A stretch of 35,540 nucleotides of DNA. Source: an uncultured Bacteroidales bacterium (GTDB lineage Bacteria > Bacteroidota > Bacteroidia > Bacteroidales > UBA932). The position numbers and the translations under genes are program-made. Of this stretch, positions 26,601 through 33,227 are shown piece by piece; position 1 is the stretch's first letter; each line of letters begins with the position of its first letter. Under the pieces are notes generated by a model. That model searched no databases. It was not told the DNA's origin and worked only from the letters and a program-made list of their open reading frames with translations. The stretch spans positions 1-35,540 of the forward strand of contig CAMKRY010000007.1 of NCBI GenBank assembly GCA_946415345.1. The letters are read 5' to 3'.

Positions 26601-26975
26601 GGCATAGAGTGTATTGGCCGCTGTCGAGACCGTTGCCTCGCCGACATAGTTCCCGTTGCCGTTGTATCCCACGGGCAAGTATTCGCGGTATGGGCGACCG
26701 CAATTGTCATACGTCCGGAACTGGACGATGTCGCCGCTCACCGCGCCACCGCTGATCCAGGCCCCTTTACTGACCGTCTCCTTCTGCCGGCCAAGGCCGT
26801 CATAATAGTTGATGGTCTGATTAAAACTTGTCTCCCCGGGCTGTGTATAGGTCTTCTCGCTGATGTAGTTCTGCGTGCCGCTCTGGGCGGACAGGCTCAA
26901 CGGGCAAAGCAACGGGACGGCAAGGGCCGCCAAAAGAATAGCCCTTCTATTCTTTATATGTATATGATGTCTCAT
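23628..26975 (-). CDS. RHS/YD-repeat protein with C-terminal metzincin-like domain
   Basis: 1115-aa exported protein. Signal peptide about residues 1-31 (ending LSLSAQ); a DUF6443-like segment follows (INYYDGLGRQKETV); YD/RHS repeats cover about residues 90-830 (for example YAYDAVGRLES, YGYDRNGNVTL); then the RHS-associated core with YGGKEYDDKALAYDFGARHY and SPYAYCAGNPMNSIDTDGRDW (ending at W911). The 204-residue tail differs in composition and carries H1034-E-I-G-H1038-LFG-VS-H1044 followed by Met1050, an HExxHxxGxxH zinc site plus Met-turn as in matrixins and archaemetzincins. RHS proteins generally carry a variable toxin tip after the core, so this looks like a protease toxin. It starts 3 bases after the upstream YD gene. 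Delivery route is not visible: no VgrG, PAAR or T9SS sorting domain. Confidence 0.9.
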   Translation of the reverse strand: MRHHIHIKNRRAILLAALAVPLLCPLSLSAQSGTQNYISEKTYTQPGETSFNQTINYYDGLGRQKETVSKGAWISGGAVSGDIVQFRTYDNCGRPYREYLPVGYNGNGNYVGEATVSTAANTLYADAAPFAEVHYDGSPLDRVRSEWGAGSAWRQAGKSTEYGYCLNNPNQSNYHLIKLATTYSGNIEAVVQKGGNYSAGELKITETTDEDGRSLLTFTDVFGQTVLERRVLGENDYADTYYCYDPAGRMIAVFPPELSQWLTGVNGMTFTLSSVPKLREYGYFYRYDTKGQLIAKKLPGAEWVYYIYDKGGRLVYTQDGNQRLRGEWSFALADRNGRPCLTGTKEMILSPFTDPLGAINVFVQRNDPSTDMRDYGYLPVNFDLSEADVLTVSWYDDYAFLGNMDGIPSAASQTSPTRFDSSAPNDDYGDKYTYGGIGRMTGRLEKVLGETDGNQYLWSVLYYDDRGRVVQESHSTHRGGWQRTNTGYDFTGHPLKARIIHSDPTVGDMTERYTYSYDAWGRPLTVTHKLDVLSPVVLHDYAYDAVGRLESDSRNGDADLKTNYEYNVRSWLTDIKVGGNAQQGTLGETFTEKLYYQTFRPVNPQQGVQWGGNVSAMDWMAGSDGVGRRYDFAYDGLSRLTGAGYADDGAGQSDYSRGYGYDRNGNVTLLATATDTTQVSYSGNHLTDGSNYAYDANGNLTKDLGRGIAQISYNLLNLPSNVAPGLVGGPHGVIYGVDSRNYLYTASGVKLQSKAMLPLNLPDMPDVRERTDYVGNLIYDRTSLQKVLFDGGYVDMSGDSPEYRFFVADHLGNNRLVTDASGSILQTNHYDPYGESLPDGAAVDSGNPYKYGGKEYDDKALAYDFGARHYTSSIPRWTTMDPMAEKYYSISPYAYCAGNPMNSIDTDGRDWEITIDHDNQQIVLSMNILANSSSVSSAIRGAKVWNNQSNKFSYDFETDSGTVSYDIVMSVNVIQLGLQTETDSAPAFQNAFMVLPDQSPVFYSNGNSDAGGVSNGKQAAVKESYSESEIVSAHEIGHLFGVSHSPKTVMSETVGENHKPRIEDYQIMEILQRSEVGIGTKPEKEVKGKVLAQPIIIGTAPQGFGTGSVNKIRKQ

Positions 26976-26978
26976 GAC

Positions 26979-29900
26979 TTAATGCTTATAGTTATATGAA
27001 TACCGCTTCACGACGTTTCCGTCGTTGTCCCTCACTTTGGTCAAACGGCCCAGGGTGTCGTACTCGTAGGTCTCCTTCAAGCCGTCACCGTCCACCCGGC
27101 AGCGAAGCTCGCCGGTGGGCCACCAAGTGAAACTCGCTGCCGCACTGTCCGCCGGATAGAAACGGACATGGTCGACGGGCGATGACTGTTGGGCCGATAT
27201 CGTCAGCGTCAGAGTGCTCGTTGAAGGCGAGAAGTATTCCCGCATATAACGCCACTCGCCATTGTCCTTCTGCATGTAATCAAGGATATATGTCCGGTTG
27301 GGGACAACCGCTATGGTCTTGCTATACGTGTGCAGCCGGCCGCGGGAACTCTCGAAGCCGTAATCCAACACACCGTCCGTGGCATTCTCAAAGTCCTCGA
27401 AGAAACAATCCTCGCCTATTCCGCTTTGAGCGACGGCGGCACTTCGCGGATAGGTTATGCTCAGTTCCCCCGAAACAGGATAGTCCACTATCGGATGCGC
27501 CCTAATGAGAATGAGATCTGTCCCGACTACCTGTAATGTATGGGTTCCAGCAGATATGGGAATGGCAGTTGCCGTTCCCTGTGCTCCATTGCCAATTCTC
27601 TGAATGGAGATTGTGCTTCCATCCAGCTTTGCCGTTACTACATTTGTCGTGTCAACCGATGTGAAAGAGAAGCTGAACGATCCGGCTATGTCACAGGTAA
27701 ACGTCTTTTCCGCCGGATTGGCATTCACATAACTGTCTGTCTCCGTATGGGGGATGGCGCCGCGGACATAATAGGAATGGGTGCCGTTCCGAGAGCCGAC
27801 AAAGACCGCCGATAGCTTGTCCTGTCTCTTGTCCCAGTAATAGGTCGTCGGAGCTCCTTCGCGGTTTAGACTCAGCGTGACATTCCCCGCATTGTCATAG
27901 CCGACGAACGAGTTGTCGATTTCGTAGAAAGTGACATCGACGTCAGTGCCCCGATAGGGGAAGAACCATTCCTCCGCCAGTCCTTCACCGGCCTTTCCTT
28001 GGTAGGAGGCAGAGGGAAGGTAGAGGTTGTAAAAGGAACCGTATGTGGTCAAGCTTCCCTGCGTCACTTTTCCGTCACGGATTGTCACCTGCTCCACCGG
28101 CATGTCCAGATAGTTGGCAGCGGTCATTGCAGGATAGATGCCATTCGCGATGTCGCCGGGGTAAGATATCCTCAGTGTCTCAGTATGATTGCCTACCGTC
28201 CTTGCAGTCTGCCTCAGCTGGCCAAGGCCGTTATAGGCATAATCCGTCTGTTCCGTCTGCTCGTTGGCCGTATTGTCAAACCATTCCTTCCGGATATAGC
28301 GGCTCGGTTTCCGGTCACATAGGAAGGTCCGGGCCGTCCAGGCATATTGGCCGCTATAAAGGGCATACGTGTTATAGCTGGAGCCGAGATCATTGTATTG
28401 CCACGATTCTTCCTGTACTTTTGCTCCGTTCTTGTCGAAGGATTGGCGAAGGACGGGTTGACCACGGCGATAGGCACGGGAGTCCGGCTCCCTCAGGATC
28501 CGGTCATAGAACAGCTGTTCCAGGGGATCATCCACTGGTGATGAGTTGAGGTATCCTTCATGGTATGGGGAGTATTCGTCAGGACAATCCTCCCAGTTGG
28601 AAAAACGCGTCACAACCCGGGAACTGTCCGGATTGGTCTGCGTTACCGTCGTATAGGCCACATGGCGCTGATCAAAGCTACTCCCCGGAAAACGTAGTGC
28701 AGGATTGAACATCGGAGTGTTTCCCATGCGGCCCGCCAGGAATCGCGGAAACTGCTGAACGATGCCGCCGGCATAACTATAAGTATGCGACGAATAGGAC
28801 TGCCCGTCATAGTCCTCCAACTTCTTGACACGGACACCTCCGCAGTCGGGAACGAAGGAACGGTTCAGCGTATTAATCGGATAAAGGGCCGGCATGAACG
28901 AGTTGGCATCGCCAACTGGCGGATCACCCAACTCTGGATTGGCAGGCTGAAGGCCAGGGGAATAATTCCGAAGGCGAAGGAGGACCTTGCTGGCCTGGTT
29001 GGACTCATATTCGATATTTGTCCAGCCTCCTGTCGGATAGGTAATCCGTTTGAGGGTTCCAAGTCGGGCATGGGTCCAGGAGGGATCCATCCCGCCCGAT
29101 GAGATGTATTCATCCAGATTCTCATCTATCCCCATCGGGCAGATGAAGGAATCTCCCAGGTTGTCCTGACCGTTATAGTATCCCCAGAAATCAAGGCCGT
29201 TACAAAGGATGCCGGGCAGGGGCGTTGAAGGGTTGGTCCAATACTCCATGCTATAGCTTCCAAGCCCGGAAATGCCGACTTCCGTCAGCAACGGACGCGT
29301 GCCGGACGATGTGTATCCAAGGATCGCCCGTCGAAGAACCCGGTTTCCCGCTTTTACCGTCACCGTATCAAGATGGCATCGGGAGACGACCAGGTCCTCG
29401 TAGCAAGGCAGATCCGAATTGCCGACCTCCCTCGTGCTTTCCCTTTTCCAATGGAAGTCAATCTCGAATGTCTCGCCGGAATTCAGCGGCTTGTCGACGA
29501 TGATCTGCTTTAAATAAGAAGTGTAGGTAAGGCTGGCCTTCTTGTAGTAATCTGAACCGGTTTCTGCCGGGCGTTGATAAACGGCACACCTGCTGAAAGT
29601 AGTTATCACATCATCCAGTCCATCCGTGGGGATATCATGGTTCGTTCGGGCAGACTCATATTTAAAGCTTACCGTATTCCCGTTCGGAGCCGTAATCCGG
29701 TCCAGCAGCCACGTCACCACATGAGTGTTTTCATCCTGCATTTGAGAGGGAGACTCTCCTCCGTATACCGCTTCCCGGCTCCAGTTGATTTCTCGCGCAA
29801 GAGGTGATGAATCCACCTCTCCATGGCCGAAACGGTAACTGTATCCGTCTCCGGTTTTGATGGTAAAACTCTTGGAGCCGGATTCATAAGTCACGCTATA

Positions 29901-30512
29901 AAGACCACGGCCATCCTCGGTACCATAGACAATAAAACCACTATCCGTATGGTTCATGACAAATGAACCGGAATGTCCAGGAAACGTGAAATGATAACGG
30001 TCCGAAGAGCATTCCTCTGAATGTGAATATATCGATGGGGTGTTAGCGTTTTCGCCATTATACGAAAAATAATAATGGTTGGTATTTGCCGGCTGAATCA
30101 GTCGATACATCAATGAATCATCTACCTCGACGTCACAGTTGTATAAACCGTTCGTCCCGAAATCATCAATCCCGACAATCTCCCGCGTTATCGCTCCGCC
30201 CGCCATCAGCGTCCAGTGAAGACCCGCCTCGTCGCTCATCTTTGCCGGCTGGAAACCGGAAGATGAATAATGCAGGCTGACAGGAATGTTGAAGTCCTTG
30301 TCTTCATATGTATAGATAGGTATGTCGTAGCTGTATATGCCGGAATTCAAATCCGGCGGCATATGCCCGAAACGCGTCATCTCCAACGCCTTGGGCGTCG
30401 GAGCATACTGGTTCTTGGGAACAGCTGCTTCTTCGTATTGGCAGTATGCGGAAACCGCAGGCATAATCGCCAGAAGCACCGTCAACGCCCTTCTTTGTAT
30501 GTTTGTTTCCAT
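26979..30512 (-). CDS. Large secreted YD-repeat protein, possible shell partner
   Basis: 1177-aa exported protein with a signal peptide (about residues 1-24, ending SAYCQ). The N-terminal part (NSGIYSYDIPIYTYEDKDFNIPVSLHYSSSG, shared type in Bacteroidetes YD proteins) resembles the front of SpvB/TcB-like shells; long stretches of weak YD-type repeats follow. A beta-sandwich-like module lies near residues 1040-1130 and the protein ends with two clear YD repeats (YEYDTLGRLTKVRDNDGNVV). There is no RHS-associated core and no toxin tip. It directly precedes the RHS core protein (3-base gap), like TcB before TcC in insecticidal complexes, so it may form part of a two-protein shell (inference). Confidence 0.85.
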   Translation of the reverse strand: METNIQRRALTVLLAIMPAVSAYCQYEEAAVPKNQYAPTPKALEMTRFGHMPPDLNSGIYSYDIPIYTYEDKDFNIPVSLHYSSSGFQPAKMSDEAGLHWTLMAGGAITREIVGIDDFGTNGLYNCDVEVDDSLMYRLIQPANTNHYYFSYNGENANTPSIYSHSEECSSDRYHFTFPGHSGSFVMNHTDSGFIVYGTEDGRGLYSVTYESGSKSFTIKTGDGYSYRFGHGEVDSSPLAREINWSREAVYGGESPSQMQDENTHVVTWLLDRITAPNGNTVSFKYESARTNHDIPTDGLDDVITTFSRCAVYQRPAETGSDYYKKASLTYTSYLKQIIVDKPLNSGETFEIDFHWKRESTREVGNSDLPCYEDLVVSRCHLDTVTVKAGNRVLRRAILGYTSSGTRPLLTEVGISGLGSYSMEYWTNPSTPLPGILCNGLDFWGYYNGQDNLGDSFICPMGIDENLDEYISSGGMDPSWTHARLGTLKRITYPTGGWTNIEYESNQASKVLLRLRNYSPGLQPANPELGDPPVGDANSFMPALYPINTLNRSFVPDCGGVRVKKLEDYDGQSYSSHTYSYAGGIVQQFPRFLAGRMGNTPMFNPALRFPGSSFDQRHVAYTTVTQTNPDSSRVVTRFSNWEDCPDEYSPYHEGYLNSSPVDDPLEQLFYDRILREPDSRAYRRGQPVLRQSFDKNGAKVQEESWQYNDLGSSYNTYALYSGQYAWTARTFLCDRKPSRYIRKEWFDNTANEQTEQTDYAYNGLGQLRQTARTVGNHTETLRISYPGDIANGIYPAMTAANYLDMPVEQVTIRDGKVTQGSLTTYGSFYNLYLPSASYQGKAGEGLAEEWFFPYRGTDVDVTFYEIDNSFVGYDNAGNVTLSLNREGAPTTYYWDKRQDKLSAVFVGSRNGTHSYYVRGAIPHTETDSYVNANPAEKTFTCDIAGSFSFSFTSVDTTNVVTAKLDGSTISIQRIGNGAQGTATAIPISAGTHTLQVVGTDLILIRAHPIVDYPVSGELSITYPRSAAVAQSGIGEDCFFEDFENATDGVLDYGFESSRGRLHTYSKTIAVVPNRTYILDYMQKDNGEWRYMREYFSPSTSTLTLTISAQQSSPVDHVRFYPADSAAASFTWWPTGELRCRVDGDGLKETYEYDTLGRLTKVRDNDGNVVKRYSYNYKH

Positions 30513-30573
30513 CTTTCCTGATACTTAAAGAGAGCGGAAACCGATGCCGGCTCCCGCCCTCGTGTTCAACAAA

Positions 30574-30978
30574 CTACAAATAGAACTCGCCCTCGTAGAC
30601 GACATGAGCAGCGGTCTCGATGGTCAGCGTGTAGTGACCCGAATCGCCGCTGGCAGGAACCAGAATTGCACCGTCAGACGTGTCAAACTCCGTCTGGTAC
30701 CAGTCCCCAGCTGTCGACTCCAGCGTGACTGTCACATCACCAATAGAATCATTGCAGCCAAGCATCACGGAAGACAGTGACTCATAGTACGCTGCAAAGA
30801 AAGGAACCTCTGTCCGGGGATTGCCAGATGGTTCATTTGACGTTTGCACACGGATATGCACTATTTCGGGATCTTCTCCAATAATAGAATTAAAAGAATT
30901 GCCCGAAACAGGCATTGCCATCATTGTCGCCGCGAACACTAGCCCGCATAACGACAGAAATGTTTTTGTAAATCGCAT
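30574..30978 (-). CDS. Small secreted DUF3244-like protein
   Basis: 134-aa protein with a signal peptide (about residues 1-26) and a single beta-sandwich-like domain similar to DUF3244 proteins of Bacteroidales (features: RTEVPFFAAYYESLSSVML, VTVTLESTAGDWY, GHYTLTIET ending in a short strand). Function unknown in the family. First gene of the accessory operon, 61 bases before the 1177-aa YD gene, with a good promoter element 25 bases upstream. Its first position could make it an abundant surface or periplasmic partner of the YD proteins. Confidence 0.75.
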   Translation of the reverse strand: MRFTKTFLSLCGLVFAATMMAMPVSGNSFNSIIGEDPEIVHIRVQTSNEPSGNPRTEVPFFAAYYESLSSVMLGCNDSIGDVTVTLESTAGDWYQTEFDTSDGAILVPASGDSGHYTLTIETAAHVVYEGEFYL

Positions 30979-31002
30979 AGTTTAATGTATTAAATCCAAA
31001 GG

Positions 31003-31010
31003 CAAAATTA
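31003..31010 (-). promoter_or_regulatory. Putative -7 promoter element of the YD/RHS operon
   Basis: Reads TAATTTTG on the minus strand, an exact TAnnTTTG match, giving a leader of about 20 bases before the ATG at 30978. It lies immediately downstream of the terminator of the regulator gene, so the operon has its own promoter. The -33 box is not clear. Confidence 0.6.
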
Positions 31011-31031
31011 CGAATCGGGTATCATAACACG

Positions 31032-31061
31032 AAAAATAGCACCTAACATTTTAGGCGCTAT
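31032..31061 (-). terminator. Intrinsic terminator of the TPR regulator gene
   Basis: On the minus strand 31061-31051 (ATAGCGCCTAA) pairs with 31046-31036 over 11 bp with one G-U pair and a 4-base loop, and the second arm runs into a T5 tract. It lies 47 bases after the regulator's stop and separates it from the YD operon promoter. Confidence 0.87.
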
Positions 31062-31107
31062 CTTATTGATCCATAATAATTTGAATTTTTACAATTCTAA
31101 CACATCA

Positions 31108-32823
31108 TCACAATGTAGAATCTGAATGCTTCGAAAAGAATAATCGGTATTCTTTCGAAGGCAAAAACGACAGCTTATCCTTATAGCGGTATATTCTTTC
31201 ACTGATAACATAATCATTGACACCCGTTAGATAAGATATGGTTTTGATTGTGAATCCCGAGAAATATAAAAGAAGGATATCATAGTCGACTGAAGATAAA
31301 AGTGGCGTATTTTTCGCCCTTGCTCTATCATAGTCTGTAACGCTTTCCCTTAGTCTGGCAAATAGATTATTCTTCTCCAAATTATAATGGATCTCAAGAG
31401 TGTTAAGGAATGAACGATCGGCTCTCAATGATTCGAGATCTTTGCGAAAAGTCGTTAAAAGCTCCTCTTTAGTTGCAACACCTTTTTTTTCTTTGAACCA
31501 ATCCAAACTCTTGTTGCTATACAAAAAGTACTTATCTGCCAGATTTCTCATTTCACTGATAGTACCCTCCAGTAATAGACTCGCCACATTAGATACTTTT
31601 GAATTACTATCTCTTAATGCCTCCACTTCCCAATAGACCTGTTCTGTTTCAGATAGTGTTCTTTCTAATTCTTTTCTTTTTTTATGTGCCCGATGATATA
31701 TGATTAGAGCAGCGGATATTAGGATTAATAAGCAATACACGAACAACCTCGTCTGCCTCTCAATTTCTTTTTCTTTTTTCTCTGCGAGTGAATTATAATA
31801 CACGCCCAGAGAGTAACCTAATGATTGTCTTGTTAGACTTGAAAGCACATTTGTGTGATTCTCAAATGAAGCCTCCAGATTAATCAAAGCCTCTTCGTAA
31901 TCTCCTCGGTGACGAGATATGGAGTGCTTAATGTGGGGAAGTCCCATGAAACCATCACTCTTGGCAATCTCTTCGGCTTCATTCATTAACTCATCTGAAA
32001 AAGAACTCTCCCCGAGTAGCTCATAAGCAAAAGCCAAGTTTCCTACGTCCAATGCGGAAAGAGGGGCAGCTCCGGACATATTGATACTCTCATTATAATA
32101 GTAAATGGCACTATCCCCTTGAAAAGGTCTTTGATAAAGGAAAGAAGCAGCGTAACCTCTTAGAACCTGACTTTTAAGATTCCCTTCAAGAGAATCTTTG
32201 GATAATAAATCGGAAAGGACAGCCTTGCTCTCATCAAATCTTAAAGCATTCTTTAAAGTGAGGGCAAGTGAAAGTCTTGCATAATCGGCATATCGCATTT
32301 CACCGGCTTTATCAAAAGCGGATATTGCTCTATTACAACAATCTATTGATTGATCCAGATCAAGTGTCTCATTTAAAATATAGGCTTTTGCACGAAGAGA
32401 TAATCCCAAATAATGATACTCCCCATTATTCTCGGCCAGTCTTTGAGCCTGCTCAAAAGCAATCATCGCTGGCACATATTCCTTTCCATTTTTTTGTATA
32501 ATCCCCGCATAATACCAACTCATTATAGCCTTTCGGTTTGACTCCTCGCCGTAATACTCTATAGCCGGCCGTATGACAGAATAATCTGTCGTATCAATAT
32601 AATTCTTATCTAAAGCTTTTGCATACAGTAACGAATAATACGCTCTAGCCTCATGTGTTTGAATAGATTCCTTCGGAATTGACTCCAATACTAACAACGC
32701 AGAATCAGGCCGATTCTCCAATAATGATTCCACCAAAGATAACTCCCTCTCTACTGAACTACGAGAGCAAGAAATCAATAAAAAGAAAAAAGAAAAAATC
32801 CCTATTCTATTAATACAATGCAT
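31108..32823 (-). CDS. Membrane-bound TPR regulator with C-terminal HTH-like domain
   Basis: 571-aa protein. The N-terminus ends in LLISC (Cys19), a lipobox, followed by a long periplasmic TPR-like helical region (about residues 25-350; AMIAFEQAQRLAENNGEYHYLG is typical). One membrane segment (about 360-380, LFVYCLLILISAALII) leads to a coiled coil and a cytoplasmic end whose last part (SSVDYDILLLYFSGFTIKTISYLTGVNDYVISERIYRYKDKL) resembles a LuxR/sigma-type HTH. This is the layout of Bacteroidetes TPR membrane regulators that sense in the periplasm and bind DNA directly. It precedes the YD/RHS operon but has its own terminator, so it is a candidate local regulator. The gene is AT-rich. Its upstream region holds a structured RNA. 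Confidence 0.82.
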   Translation of the reverse strand: MHCINRIGIFSFFFLLISCSRSSVERELSLVESLLENRPDSALLVLESIPKESIQTHEARAYYSLLYAKALDKNYIDTTDYSVIRPAIEYYGEESNRKAIMSWYYAGIIQKNGKEYVPAMIAFEQAQRLAENNGEYHYLGLSLRAKAYILNETLDLDQSIDCCNRAISAFDKAGEMRYADYARLSLALTLKNALRFDESKAVLSDLLSKDSLEGNLKSQVLRGYAASFLYQRPFQGDSAIYYYNESINMSGAAPLSALDVGNLAFAYELLGESSFSDELMNEAEEIAKSDGFMGLPHIKHSISRHRGDYEEALINLEASFENHTNVLSSLTRQSLGYSLGVYYNSLAEKKEKEIERQTRLFVYCLLILISAALIIYHRAHKKRKELERTLSETEQVYWEVEALRDSNSKVSNVASLLLEGTISEMRNLADKYFLYSNKSLDWFKEKKGVATKEELLTTFRKDLESLRADRSFLNTLEIHYNLEKNNLFARLRESVTDYDRARAKNTPLLSSVDYDILLLYFSGFTIKTISYLTGVNDYVISERIYRYKDKLSFLPSKEYRLFFSKHSDSTL

Positions 32824-32867
32824 CTGAATATCTTTTCAGCAAGATACAGATTTTTTTACAGAAGAAA

Positions 32868-32930
32868 AAGACTGCCGGAAGAAAAGTTCTGTTTGGGATT
32901 TAATACATTCAAACTATATCCAGCAGTCTT
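32868..32930 (-). terminator. Terminator-like hairpin upstream of the TPR regulator
   Basis: On the minus strand 32930-32920 (AAGACTGCTGG) pairs with 32878-32868 (CCGGCAGTCTT): 11 bp with one U-G wobble, a loop of about 41 bases, and a TTTTTC run after the second arm. It lies 45 bases before the regulator's ATG at 32823, which is unusual for a plain terminator and suggests leader control, or it ends a separate upstream transcript. Confidence 0.5.
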
Positions 32931-32938
32931 AGGGGTAT

Positions 32939-33083
32939 AAAAAAGCGAGGTGTTGCTTATTATGCCGACCTCCTGAGGTTCCGGTAGAACCCGTATAAAT
33001 CGAATAAGTAACACCTGCGTCGTTGGCGCAGGCATCGCTACTTATCGAAGTTTATACATTAGAAATTTACCGGATTTCAGGAG
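32939..33083 (-). ncRNA. Candidate structured RNA or attenuator leader
   Basis: Positions 32970-33083 can form one long hairpin of five paired blocks: 32970-32976/33077-33083, 32981-32986/33068-33073, 32993-32999/33051-33057, 33001-33010/33039-33047 (one bulge) and 33014-33019/33027-33032, with a 7-base loop. One strand of the fourth block (33003-33016) can instead pair with 32948-32961 over 14 positions; on the minus strand that stem is followed after three bases by six Ts (32944-32939), like a terminator. The two folds exclude each other. The minus strand leads to the regulator gene. On the plus strand the same stem keeps a G-U pair where the minus strand has a C-A mismatch, so strand is not certain. 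I do not recognise the family; a 6S-type RNA is one alternative. Confidence 0.45.
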
Positions 33084-33191
33084 ACTTCGAAAAGCGCTAA
33101 CGCTTGCTATATGTCTTGTATTACAGTATTCTTGTAATTCACTGCAAGTTTAAGCATTATTCTCTGAAAAAACAAATCATCCGTTACAGAC

Positions 33192-33227
33192 GCCCGATCA
33201 GGTCGGGCATGACGGGGTTATTCCCCG
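33192..33227. repeat. Tandem palindromes (REP-like) at the lgt stop, possible terminator
   Basis: GCCCGA (33192-33197) pairs with TCGGGC (33203-33208), and CGGGG (33213-33217) pairs with CCCCG (33223-33227); the latter overlaps the lgt stop codon. The first palindrome, in the context CCCGATCAGGTCGGGCATGA, resembles a short interspersed repeat often found between bacterial genes. On the minus strand a TTTGTTTTTTC run follows about 20 bases later, so it may also end lgt transcription. Confidence 0.55.

Larger units (their letters stand above)
32824..33217. other. Longest intergenic region, non-coding with structured DNA/RNA
   Basis: 394 bases between the regulator and lgt with no plausible gene. 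It holds a terminator-like hairpin (32868-32930), a large structured element (32939-33083), a small AAGCG/CGCTT hairpin (33091-33104) and a palindromic repeat next to the lgt stop (33192-33227). Composition is AT-rich until about 33185. No tRNA, transposase remnant or attachment-site duplication was recognised. Confidence 0.7.

Noticed and set aside
24300..30500. Possible DNA tandem repeats or CRISPR array in the YD genes
   Set aside because: The repeats are at protein level with divergent DNA; no regular direct repeats with spacers were seen anywhere in the window.
32939..33083. Integron attC site, tmRNA or SRP RNA
   Set aside because: No R/L box core sites, no tmRNA ends and no SRP tetraloop motif; the structure is better listed as unassigned.
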